DNA of 64,000 nucleotides from Anaerotignum sp. (lineage in GTDB: Bacteria > Bacillota > Clostridia > Lachnospirales > Anaerotignaceae). Position 1 is the first letter of the stretch, and every line of letters begins with the position of its first letter. The notes beneath the pieces are model-generated. The model saw only the letters and a list, made by a program, of their open reading frames with translations, searched no databases and was not told the DNA's origin. Shown here piece by piece: positions 56,171 to 64,000 of this stretch. Location of the stretch: contig JAHHTW010000008.1 of assembly GCA_020024265.1 (NCBI GenBank), positions 18,782 through 82,781 of the forward strand. Direction: 5' to 3'. The position numbers and the translations under genes were made by a program.

Positions 56171-58144
56171 CTAATCCTGTATACGCTTAAATTTCTTTTC
56201 CAATTCGTATTTTGTCATCTCGATGATGGTTGGTCTGCCGTGTGGGCAGGTAAATGGATTTTCCAGCTTCAAAAGCTGTACAATCAATGCCTCCGCTTCT
56301 TGTATGCTAAGCTTATCATGTCCTTTTACCGCCGCCTTACACGCCATCGTTGCCACAGCGAGTATTTTGGTATCATAAATATTGGAAACCGTACCATCTG
56401 CCAGCATATCCAATATTTCTGTAAAAAATGCAGTACTGCTCGGCTCACGCAAAAGCACAGGCACAGCAGTCAGACCATAGCGGTCTGCTCCAAATCGCTC
56501 CAGACCAAAGCCAAACTGCTCCAAAAGCACCATATTATCCTGCAATATCTGTATTTCCATAGGCGTCAGATGCAACATAACAGGTACCACCAAGCGTTGG
56601 GACAGTACGGTTTCCTCACGGAACTGATGCATCAGTCTTTCGTATAAAATACGCTCATGCGCTGCATGCTGATCAATCAGGTATACACTCTCGCCCTGTT
56701 CCACCATCCAATAGGTTGCAAATAGCTGTCCAACAATTCTATAGTTATGAAAAAACGGCTTTGCCTGTGTATTGTCCTTGGTATTGTCCATTTCCTCCAG
56801 CATGATTTCTTTTGGCGGATGCTGCATTGTTTGCACAGGCTCCTCTATGGCAAAATCCGAAAGCGCTGTATCGTATGCGACTGTTGCTTGCTGCACTTTC
56901 AGTGGTTTTTGTGTTTGATGATGCAAAAGCTCGTCCACCGACTTCACAGCCCCCTGCATGGGCGCTTCCTTTTGTGTACTTTGTATCGTTTTCTCCTGCA
57001 ATGCATGAGCCTCTTTTTCTTCATATTGCTGCAAATCCTGTGCTTCATACTGCTCAAAGCTCTGCTTTTGCGGCATCTTAGGCAGGTTCTGTTCTGTATC
57101 CTGTTGGATATTTTCTTCTACAGGAGCTTTGTCCCAGCCAACCCTTGGTATGAGTACCTTTCCTTCAAATGTTGCAAAAATGGCATCATAAAAGAAATCA
57201 TACACCTCGTCATCATTCTGGAATCGTACCTCCAGTTTGGCAGGATGTACATTCACATCCACCTGTGCAGGATCTATCTCCAAATGCAGGATGTAAACCG
57301 GAAACTTTCCAATCATGGTACGTGTGCGATATGCTTCCTCTACTGCGGAAGAAACAATACGGTTTTTGATATATCTCCCGTTGATAAATAAATTTTCATA
57401 CCCACGATTGCCACGGGAAAGTTCCGGTTTTCCAATCAGTCCATGCAAACGATATGGTCCTCTCTCGAAGGAAAGCTCCAGCATAGACTGTGCTGCCACC
57501 TTACCATATACATAAAACGCCGCTGCTTTGCCATCGCCATTGCCTGTTGTATGCAGCACGGTCGTATCATTATTCAAATAGCAGAAGGAAATTTCCGGAT
57601 GCCCCAAAGCAAGCTGGTTCATCAGCTCCGATACATACCCGCTTTCTTTTGCCGGTTTTTTCAAAAACTTTCTTCTTGCCGGCACATTATAAAACAGGTT
57701 TTTGACAATCACAGTGGTACCCTCTGCACAAACAGCATCCTGTATGCTCTTGATTTCTCCACCTTCTATTTCCAGACGTGTACCGATGGGTTCTTCTTTT
57801 GTTTTGGTCAGCATCTCTACCTGAGCCACAGCGGCAATGGAAGCCAGTGCCTCCCCACGAAAGCCCATCGTATAAATATGTTCCAAATCCTCAATCTGCG
57901 TCAGTTTGCTTGTTGCATGGCGTAAAAATGCATTTTTGACTTCCTCCTTTGGTATGCCGCAGCCATTATCCGTAATGCGAATATAGGAAATGCCGCCCTC
58001 TCGGATTTCCACCGTAATGGTTGTTGCGCCTGCATCCATTGCATTTTCTGCCAATTCCTTTACAACCGATTTCGGGGACTCGACCACTTCCCCCGCTGCA
58101 ATCTGATTGATGGTATGTTTATCCAAAATTTGTATTTCTGCCAA
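56171..58144 (-). CDS. mutL: DNA mismatch repair protein MutL
   Basis: GHKL ATPase that couples MutS recognition to strand incision. 657 residues: N-terminal ATPase with VVKELAENAMDAGA, DNGCGI and RHATSK; a long Gln/Glu-rich linker (about 330-450); and a C-terminal endonuclease domain with DQHAAHERILYE and the zinc-binding CPHGRP near the end. These motifs mark the nicking MutL of bacteria without MutH. The start is TTG at 58142-58144 after GGGGGGAG. It is 81 bp after mutS. Confidence 0.97.
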   Translation of the reverse strand: MAEIQILDKHTINQIAAGEVVESPKSVVKELAENAMDAGATTITVEIREGGISYIRITDNGCGIPKEEVKNAFLRHATSKLTQIEDLEHIYTMGFRGEALASIAAVAQVEMLTKTKEEPIGTRLEIEGGEIKSIQDAVCAEGTTVIVKNLFYNVPARRKFLKKPAKESGYVSELMNQLALGHPEISFCYLNNDTTVLHTTGNGDGKAAAFYVYGKVAAQSMLELSFERGPYRLHGLIGKPELSRGNRGYENLFINGRYIKNRIVSSAVEEAYRTRTMIGKFPVYILHLEIDPAQVDVNVHPAKLEVRFQNDDEVYDFFYDAIFATFEGKVLIPRVGWDKAPVEENIQQDTEQNLPKMPQKQSFEQYEAQDLQQYEEKEAHALQEKTIQSTQKEAPMQGAVKSVDELLHHQTQKPLKVQQATVAYDTALSDFAIEEPVQTMQHPPKEIMLEEMDNTKDNTQAKPFFHNYRIVGQLFATYWMVEQGESVYLIDQHAAHERILYERLMHQFREETVLSQRLVVPVMLHLTPMEIQILQDNMVLLEQFGFGLERFGADRYGLTAVPVLLREPSSTAFFTEILDMLADGTVSNIYDTKILAVATMACKAAVKGHDKLSIQEAEALIVQLLKLENPFTCPHGRPTIIEMTKYELEKKFKRIQD

Positions 58145-58225
58145 ATCGCTCCCCCCTTATCTCAGGGCGTATCTATAACGAGAGAAAACAACCCGTATTT
58201 GATATTTTCGGATACTCTCCAAGTA

Positions 58226-60844
58226 TTATATGCCTTTTGCCTTTTTCTGCAAATCAAATAGCTTTTGCAATGCCTCCATCGGTGTCATTGCCATAACATC
58301 CAGCTGCTTGAGTTCATCGGATATGATGGTTTCACCCATAGTGAACATATCCACCTGCTGTATCTGTTCCTGCTCCTTTGCAGACTCTACTGCAATTTTT
58401 TTTGCTTTTTTTGTAATATCTGCTGCATTGAGCTTTTTCAAAATTTGATTGCTGCGGCGAATCACCCTTGGCGGAAGTCCTGCCAGCTTTGCCACCTGTA
58501 CCCCATAGCTATGGTCTGCACCGCCACGTTGTATTTTGCGCAAAAACAGAATGTCCTCTCCCTGTTCCTGCACCGCAATGCAATAATTCTTCACACCGGC
58601 AAGCTGCCCCTCCAGTTCGGAAAGCTCATGATAATGTGTTGCAAATAATGTTTTTGCACCAATGTGTTTGGTATCTGCAATATATTCCAGCACCGCCCAT
58701 GCAATGCTCAAACCGTCAAAGGTACTGGTTCCTCTGCCGATTTCATCTAAAATCAACAAGCTGCGAGATGTTGCATGATGCAAAATATTTGCCACCTCTG
58801 TCATCTCAACCATAAATGTGCTTTGTCCCGCATTGAGGTCATCCGATGCCCCCACACGTGTAAAAATACGGTCTACCACACCAATATGTGCCGCATCTGC
58901 CGGAACAAAGCTGCCCATCTGTGCCATCAATACAATCAGCGCCACTTGACGCATATAGGTTGATTTGCCTGCCATATTCGGCCCTGTAATGATTGCCAGG
59001 CGTGTATCTGCATCATCCAGATACGTATCATTTGCGATAAACTGTCCCTTCATTGCTTTTTCCACCACCGGATGTCTGCCTGCTTTGATGTCAATGATGG
59101 CTCCATCATCAACCACCGGTTTGGTATAATTCTGTTTTTTTGCAACCTCTGCCAGAGATTGTAATGTATCCACCACCGCTATGGTATTTGCACAGTGCTG
59201 TATGCGTTCCACCTCTGCTGCAACCGCATTGCGTATCTCTGTAAAAAGCCGGTATTCCAGTGCGACAATCTTTTCTTCTGAACCAAGAATCAACTCTGCC
59301 AAATCGCTCAGCTCCTGTGTGATATATCGTTCACAGTTTGCAAGTGTCTGCTTGCGGATATAGTTTGGCGGTACATCTGACAAATTGGATTTTGTGACTT
59401 CGATATAATACCCAAATATTTTGTTGAAACGGATTTTCAGTGTTTTGATGCCTGTTTTTTCCCGTTCCTCCTGCTCCATTTTTTCAATCCAATGCTTGCC
59501 TTCCTTTTTCGCCGCCGTATAGGTATCCAATTCGTCATAATAGCCTTCCGCAATCATACCACCCTCACGCACGGTAAACGGCGGATCTTCCACAATCGCC
59601 GCTGCAATCAAGTCATGAATATTTTCCAGAGTGTCCAGCTCCTCCCAAAGCGCATGCAGATAGGGGCTTTTGCATTGTTTTAACACATTTTTCAGCAGGG
59701 GTAGATTTTCGATGGAATTTTTGAGCATGACCAATTCCCTGGCATTTGCATTTTGATATACCACCCTTGCCATAATACGCTCAAAATCGTACATGGTATG
59801 CAGGATATCCTTGATTTCTTCTCTGAGGAACAAATCGTTTTTCAATTCCTCCACACCATCCAAACGCTTGCAGATTTCCGCAGAGGACAGCAGCGGCTGC
59901 TCCACCCATTTGCGCAGCATACGTGCGCCCATTGCTGTTTTGGTTTCATCCAAAACACTCAAAAGAGAACCTTTTTTGGACTTTTCACGCATGGTTTCCT
60001 TCAATTCCAAATTGCGGCGGCTGGTTGCATCCAACGGCATAAAATCTGCCATTTCATAATACTTCAATACAGAAATATGCTCCAAATTATTTTTTTGTGT
60101 TTCCAAAAGATACCACATCAAACCGCCCGCTGCCGATACCGCACTTTTCTTTTGTGTCAGTCCAAAACCATCCAACGCTGCAACATGGAAATGATTTTTC
60201 AGTGTATCCTCTGCCGTATCATATGCAAACATACGCTCATCCAGTTCCTCCAGCTTGACATGGAATTTTTCCTCCAGCTCCTTGGCAACAGGATGTGTGC
60301 AAAATGCACCGTTGCATACCACTTCTGCCGGTGTAAAACGTGCTGCCTCGTCTAATATACGAAAATCTGCCAGTATGCTTGCAAACTCTGTCGTTTGAAA
60401 CTCCCCTGTCGTAACGTCACAAACAGAAAGCCCGTATCCATTTTTGCCTCCATAAATCGACATGATATAATTATTTTTTGTTTCGTCCAGCATCGCTTGA
60501 TCCAGCACCGTACCCGGAGTAATGGTACGAATGACTTCACGCTTTACAATACCCTTTGCCGCTTTGGGATCTTCTACCTGTTCACAGATGGCAACACGAT
60601 AGCCCTTTTCCACCAAACGGGCAATATACGCATCTGCACTGTGGAACGGCACACCGCACATGGGCGCACGCTCCTCCTGCCCCCAGTCTTTTCCTGTCAA
60701 TGTAATTTCCAATTCCTTTGAGGCAATTATGGCATCCTCAAAAAACAATTCGTAAAAATCACCCAAACGGAAAAATAACAAACACTGCTTGTACTGCTCT
60801 TTGATTGCAAAATACTGCTCCATCATCGGAGTGATTTTTGCCAT
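58226..60844 (-). CDS. mutS: DNA mismatch repair protein MutS
   Basis: Recognises mispairs and small loops. 872 residues with the mismatch-reading GDFYELF in domain I, clamp and lever domains, the ATPase with Walker A GPNMAGKST and the EIGRGTSTFDG signature, and a C-terminal helix-turn-helix tail. ATG at 60842-60844 (MAKITPMMEQ) is 7 nt after AAGGAGG; the open frame extends 8 codons further but those encode the ribosome-binding site. Heads the mutS-mutL-miaA-dacA series. Confidence 0.98.
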   Translation of the reverse strand: MAKITPMMEQYFAIKEQYKQCLLFFRLGDFYELFFEDAIIASKELEITLTGKDWGQEERAPMCGVPFHSADAYIARLVEKGYRVAICEQVEDPKAAKGIVKREVIRTITPGTVLDQAMLDETKNNYIMSIYGGKNGYGLSVCDVTTGEFQTTEFASILADFRILDEAARFTPAEVVCNGAFCTHPVAKELEEKFHVKLEELDERMFAYDTAEDTLKNHFHVAALDGFGLTQKKSAVSAAGGLMWYLLETQKNNLEHISVLKYYEMADFMPLDATSRRNLELKETMREKSKKGSLLSVLDETKTAMGARMLRKWVEQPLLSSAEICKRLDGVEELKNDLFLREEIKDILHTMYDFERIMARVVYQNANARELVMLKNSIENLPLLKNVLKQCKSPYLHALWEELDTLENIHDLIAAAIVEDPPFTVREGGMIAEGYYDELDTYTAAKKEGKHWIEKMEQEEREKTGIKTLKIRFNKIFGYYIEVTKSNLSDVPPNYIRKQTLANCERYITQELSDLAELILGSEEKIVALEYRLFTEIRNAVAAEVERIQHCANTIAVVDTLQSLAEVAKKQNYTKPVVDDGAIIDIKAGRHPVVEKAMKGQFIANDTYLDDADTRLAIITGPNMAGKSTYMRQVALIVLMAQMGSFVPADAAHIGVVDRIFTRVGASDDLNAGQSTFMVEMTEVANILHHATSRSLLILDEIGRGTSTFDGLSIAWAVLEYIADTKHIGAKTLFATHYHELSELEGQLAGVKNYCIAVQEQGEDILFLRKIQRGGADHSYGVQVAKLAGLPPRVIRRSNQILKKLNAADITKKAKKIAVESAKEQEQIQQVDMFTMGETIISDELKQLDVMAMTPMEALQKLFDLQKKAKGI

Positions 60845-60951
60845 GCCATTTCCTCCTTTTCCATCCATTGCATTTCACAAAACCCACATTGCCAAAAGAA
60901 CGTACCTTTTGGGAAATGCAGTCGAAAGACATCTCTTTTTTTATAAGCAAA

Positions 60952-60982
60952 CCCGAACCCCCATTTTATACAGGAGTTCGGG
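60952..60982 (-). terminator. Hairpin between ylbF-like gene and mutS
   Basis: CCCGAAC and GTTCGGG arms extended by CTCC/GGGG on the minus strand. The tail is TTTGCTTAT, so it is a weak terminator or attenuator for the miaB-ylbF message. Confidence 0.5.
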
Positions 60983-61032
60983 CAGAAAAATTCCTTATGA
61001 CAACACCACAGACGGCATTGTCTGCACAAAAA

Positions 61033-61437
61033 TCAGTGGCAGCCACCGCCGCAAGTTTCGCAGCAGCTTGGGCTGCAACCGCCTGCTTCTGCGGGATCTT
61101 CGCCAGCCATTGTTGCAGTTACGATATTGAATACAGAATTTACGAAATTATTAAAGTTCATTTCTGCCGTATACAAATCTGCTGCCAGCTGGTTGTTTTT
61201 GATATATTCGCCACGTTCTCTCATTTCTTCTGTAAATTTTTTCTGTTCTTCGGGAGCGATACCGCCGGACTGTATTTTTGCCTGAAAGTCTTCATGCATC
61301 TTTGTGTATTCTGCCACAGCCTTAGAAATATTTTCATCTTCCTCGTAAGCTTTTTTTGCAGAAAGCAGCGCCTCTACCTGCGGTGTTTTCTGCATTTCTT
61401 CACCAAGTTGTCTTGCCAATTCAAATACGCTTGCCAT
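61033..61437 (-). CDS. YlbF/YmcA-family protein with Cys-rich tail
   Basis: 134 residues, mostly helical (MASVFELARQLGEEMQKTPQ...), of the family of Bacillus RicA (YmcA) and RicF (YlbF). Those proteins form an Fe-S-containing complex with RicT (YaaT) that affects RNase Y-dependent mRNA maturation. The C-terminus here is Cys-rich, CSPSCCETCGGGCH, with five Cys able to hold a cluster. It starts 6 bp after miaB, the same neighbourhood as ymcA-ymcB in Bacillus. An AGGATG-like site precedes ATG. Confidence 0.85.
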   Translation of the reverse strand: MASVFELARQLGEEMQKTPQVEALLSAKKAYEEDENISKAVAEYTKMHEDFQAKIQSGGIAPEEQKKFTEEMRERGEYIKNNQLAADLYTAEMNFNNFVNSVFNIVTATMAGEDPAEAGGCSPSCCETCGGGCH

Positions 61438-61443
61438 AATGTT

Positions 61444-62877
61444 TTACATCCTTTCTCCAATGACATAAAATGTTTTATTTTCTGTTATTTTCACAGGAAT
61501 GATTTGACCAATGAGATCTTTTGTTCCTGTAAAATGCACCAATGTGTTTTGTTCTGTTCTGCCTGTCAATATCCCTGCGTCATTCTTACTTACTTCTTCC
61601 ACCAAAACAGGAAGCACTTTGCCTACCTGTGTTTGTGTCACCTCATGCACCAAAGGATTGAGTACATCCAGCATACGCTGGAAGCGGTCTTTGACAACCT
61701 CCTCAGGTACTTGATCTTCCATGACTGCTGCCGGTGTTCCGGTACGCTTGGAATAAATAAATGTAAATGCAGTACAGTATTTTACCTCACGAATGACATC
61801 AAGTGTTTCCTGAAAATCTTCTTCTGTTTCTCCGGGGAATCCAACAATGATATCTGTACTGAGCGTCACATCTGGCATTGCTTCCTTTACCTTACGCACC
61901 AGCTCCAGATAGCCTTCTTTTGTATAATGACGGTTCATTTTTTTCAAAATCTTTGTGCTTCCGGACTGGAACGGCAAATGCAGATATTTACACACCTTGT
62001 CACACGCTTTCATCGCAAGAATCAGCTCATCGGACATATCCTTTGGATGAGAAGTCATAAAGCGGATGCGTTCCAAGCCTTCGATTTCATTGACCTTGCG
62101 CAAAAGCTCCGCAAAGGATATGGGATGCTCCAGTGTTTTGCCGTAAGAGTTGACATTTTGCCCCAGAAGCATAATTTCTTTGACTCCATCTGCAACCAAT
62201 TTGCGGATTTCCTGCAAAATATCCTCCGGTTCACGGCTGCGTTCTCTGCCCCGTACATAGGGTACGATACAATAAGAACAGAAGTTGTTACAGCCAAACA
62301 TAATATTGACACTTGCTTTATACGAAAAATGACGGATGCTGGGTAAATCCTCCACCACTTCTTGATATTCCTGCCAAATATCGAACACAGGACCATCGCT
62401 GTCCATACGCATGCACATCAGCTCCGGCAGTTTGTAGAGATTGAATGTGCCAAACACCAAATCCACATGACGGTATTTTTTCATAATGGTCTGCTGTACC
62501 ACATCCTGCTGCATCATACATCCGCATAATGCAATCATGGCATTTGGATTTTCTGTTTCTTTGTAATGCTTCAGCCACCCCAGCTTGCCATATACCTTCA
62601 GCTCTGCATTTTCACGCACACAGCAGGTATTATAAATGATAAAATCCGCTTCTGTTTCTTCCGTTGTTGCTTCATATCCCATTTCATCAAGCATACCTTC
62701 CAGCTTTTCGGAATCATGTGCATTCATCTGACAGCCCATTGCAAGGCTGTAAAATTTCTTTTTGTGTCCAGTTTCCGCAAGATATTTGTCATTCTCCTGA
62801 CGAATTTTTTGAATATATGTCATTTGTCTTGCCAGTTCTTCTGTTGATGGCAAGGCAGTGGTTCTTTGTTTCTCCAT
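61444..62877 (-). CDS. miaB: tRNA-2-methylthio-N6-dimethylallyladenosine synthase MiaB
   Basis: Radical-SAM methylthiotransferase that adds a methylthio group to i6A37 made by MiaA. 477 residues: an extra N-terminal helix region (1-40), the UPF0004 domain with its three cluster Cys (MGCQMN, NTCCVRENAE, LCGCMMQQ), the radical-SAM domain with CNNFCSYC, and a C-terminal TRAM domain (about 410-475). The MiaB-specific GCNNFCSYCIVPYVRG is complete. A single-operon block with the ylbF-like gene. Confidence 0.97.
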   Translation of the reverse strand: MEKQRTTALPSTEELARQMTYIQKIRQENDKYLAETGHKKKFYSLAMGCQMNAHDSEKLEGMLDEMGYEATTEETEADFIIYNTCCVRENAELKVYGKLGWLKHYKETENPNAMIALCGCMMQQDVVQQTIMKKYRHVDLVFGTFNLYKLPELMCMRMDSDGPVFDIWQEYQEVVEDLPSIRHFSYKASVNIMFGCNNFCSYCIVPYVRGRERSREPEDILQEIRKLVADGVKEIMLLGQNVNSYGKTLEHPISFAELLRKVNEIEGLERIRFMTSHPKDMSDELILAMKACDKVCKYLHLPFQSGSTKILKKMNRHYTKEGYLELVRKVKEAMPDVTLSTDIIVGFPGETEEDFQETLDVIREVKYCTAFTFIYSKRTGTPAAVMEDQVPEEVVKDRFQRMLDVLNPLVHEVTQTQVGKVLPVLVEEVSKNDAGILTGRTEQNTLVHFTGTKDLIGQIIPVKITENKTFYVIGERM

Positions 62878-63010
62878 GCAAATCCCTTTCTATGTTCCAC
62901 AAATCGGAACGCTTATATTTTGTGCCATTCAGGCGGTTTTTAGTATAACATATCTTGTCGTTATCCTCAATGGGAAATTGGTGCATGGTCGTATTTTTTT
63001 CGTTTTTTCA

Positions 63011-63499
63011 TCATATTGTAAGAAACCGTATGGGATTTCCATGCGCTTTGATGATGCGCTCCAAATCCGCAAGGGATAGAAAAACAGAAGCTGTATTTTC
63101 ATTTGGATGCACACCAATGTGCTTGCTATGACAAAAATCCTCATCAAAAACCACTTCCACTGCACAATCCGTATCATTCAGCACCCCAAAGGGTGTCACT
63201 GCACCTTTTGTCAGCCCAAGATATTTCATCAATCGCTCCTCTGATGCAAAAGACAAGCGTCCTGCACCGATTTTTTCTCCCAATGTTTTCAAGTCTACAC
63301 GCTTGTTTTCACGCACCACGACCAGAAAATGCCGTTTTCCCTTCGCATCTCTGAGAAACAAATTTTTTGCAATATCCTCTGCTTCTTCCAATCCCAGCTG
63401 TAGCATTTCTTCTATGGTATATACTGCTGGATGGTCAAACCATTGATAAACAATCTGTTTTTTGTCTAACATTTTTCTGATCTCTGCTTTGCACAACAT
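63011..63499 (-). CDS. YbaK/ProX-family prolyl-tRNA deacylase-like protein
   Basis: 162-residue stand-alone editing domain (aminoacyl-tRNA deacylase fold) that would hydrolyse mischarged Ala- or Cys-tRNA(Pro) in trans. Recognisable parts are YQWFDHPAVYT, KNLFLRDAKGKRHFLVV with the catalytic-region Lys, and the loop LTKGAVTPFGVLND, typical of PrdX/ProX-type proteins. ATG at 63497-63499 lies 9 nt after GGGGTG. About 130 bp before miaB, so probably transcribed with that block. Confidence 0.9.
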   Translation of the reverse strand: MLCKAEIRKMLDKKQIVYQWFDHPAVYTIEEMLQLGLEEAEDIAKNLFLRDAKGKRHFLVVVRENKRVDLKTLGEKIGAGRLSFASEERLMKYLGLTKGAVTPFGVLNDTDCAVEVVFDEDFCHSKHIGVHPNENTASVFLSLADLERIIKAHGNPIRFLTI

Positions 63500-63697
63500 A
63501 TATGTTTTCACCCCTTTGATATCTTGATTATACGCAATCCCCAAAATAATGCAAATATTTTGCCCGAAAAATAAAAATTTGTATTATTCATAAATTGTTT
63601 ACAATCTCTACATACGCAATTCACAGTCTTTCTATATTATATAGTTGTTCCTAGCAGAACAAAGAACAAAACATAGTACTAACATACCCTCCCCTTT

Positions 63698-63732
63698 CTA
63701 AGAATCCTGTTGAAAAACAGGATTCTTTTTTG
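63698..63732 (+). terminator. Orphan rho-independent terminator with a C-rich upstream stretch
   Basis: AAGAATCCTG and CAGGATTCTT flank an 8-nt loop and are followed by TTTT. It faces the plus strand although no plus-strand gene precedes it. Directly upstream (63678-63696) lies the C-rich ACCCTCCCCTTTC. The 63500-63697 part holds a TATATTATATA box at 63633-63643 but no convincing -35. Confidence 0.6.
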
Positions 63733-63802
63733 CGTTTTATATCGTATTGAAAATCAGTCTGATGTATCTGGTATTGGTGAGTTGCAAGATCAAAAAACTA
63801 TG

Positions 63803-64000
63803 CATAGGTGACTGTCATCTTCCCATAGGTGACTGTCTGCTTCCATAGGTGATTACCTTTTTCCCATAGGTGACTGTCTGCTTCCTATAGGTGACTATCT
63901 TCTTCCGTAAAGGTGACTGTCTACTTCCTATAGGTGACTATCTTCTTCCCATAGGTGACTGTCTGCTTCCTATAGGTGACTATCTTCTTCCGTAAAGGTG
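63803..64000. repeat. 21-bp tandem minisatellite at the right edge
   Basis: Ten head-to-tail units of about 21 bp (20-22) with consensus YATAGGTGACTRTCTKCTTCC start at 63803, 63824, 63844, 63865, 63886, 63907, 63929, 63950, 63971 and 63992; the last is cut by the window. Units of three subtypes alternate, and an 85-bp four-unit block recurs (63886 and 63971). No spacers, so not CRISPR. No clear open reading frame spans it, since the 20- and 22-bp units shift the frame. Confidence 0.93.

Noticed and set aside
60838..62346. 502-codon open frame on the plus strand
   Set aside because: It lies opposite the mutS start, the ylbF-like gene and miaB, whose motifs are clear; composition is typical of antisense reading.
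63803..64000. CRISPR array
   Set aside because: Units are contiguous 20-22 bp with no unique spacers, and no cas gene is nearby.

Overview
The window is about 64 kb of low-GC chromosomal DNA from a strict anaerobe of the class Clostridia, most likely a spore-forming relative of the Lachnospirales. The evidence is a PolC-type replicase, a SpoIIIE/FtsK translocase, a BofC-domain protein, a Cys-rich coat-like protein behind a sigma-K-like promoter, formate-THF ligase under a ZTP riboswitch, a thioredoxin-reductase-like flavoprotein without pyridine-nucleotide motifs, many radical-SAM enzymes and ferritin. I see no prophage, insertion sequence, tRNA, rRNA or CRISPR array. Genus cannot be fixed from sequence reading alone.

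Layout. 1-6.4 kb (minus strand): the 5' part of fhs with its promoter, riboswitch and terminator; ftsK/spoIIIE; a dCMP deaminase; a CoA-transferase; a small P-loop protein. 6.6-11 kb: a GNAT acetyltransferase, then two plus-strand surface or sensory genes (a secreted HtrA-like protease with a stalk domain, and an orphan chemoreceptor). 11.2-26.7 kb (minus): pyruvate carboxylase, radA, a conserved small protein, clpC, an RluA-type pseudouridine synthase, a GH13 amylase, a BofC-like protein, a divergent PPi-PFK homologue, ferritin and a CBS/CorC protein. 27-31.6 kb (plus): an unassigned TIM-barrel-like protein, the 35-cysteine protein, an HD protein and a MATE transporter with an unusual leader. 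31.7-46.8 kb (minus): a nuclease lipoprotein translationally coupled to a small partner; acpP-rnc; a second MATE; ispG-polC; groES-groEL behind CIRCE; the flavoprotein; an EF-G-like GTPase. 47-63.5 kb (minus): an amidase, a Na/Pi transporter, mnmA, a radical-SAM cluster, a D,D-carboxypeptidase and the miaB-ylbF-mutS-mutL-miaA block of tRNA modification and mismatch repair, headed by a prolyl-tRNA deacylase-like gene. The right edge is a 21-bp minisatellite that runs out of the window.

How it fits together. Most genes are core housekeeping (replication, repair, tRNA modification, protein quality control, isoprenoid and one-carbon metabolism) in short minus-strand operons closed by clear hairpin terminators. 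The most unusual signals are: altered catalytic motifs in the PFK homologue; the pyridine-nucleotide-free thioredoxin-reductase-like protein; the Asn-Cys repeat protein with its sigma-K-like promoter; the nuclease/partner pair; an unexplained GC-richer leader before a MATE gene; a possible C-rich small RNA; and the terminal minisatellite.

Start codons were chosen by Shine-Dalgarno placement, so several genes are shorter than the longest open frame. All family assignments come from motif recognition by eye. No alignment or search was run.
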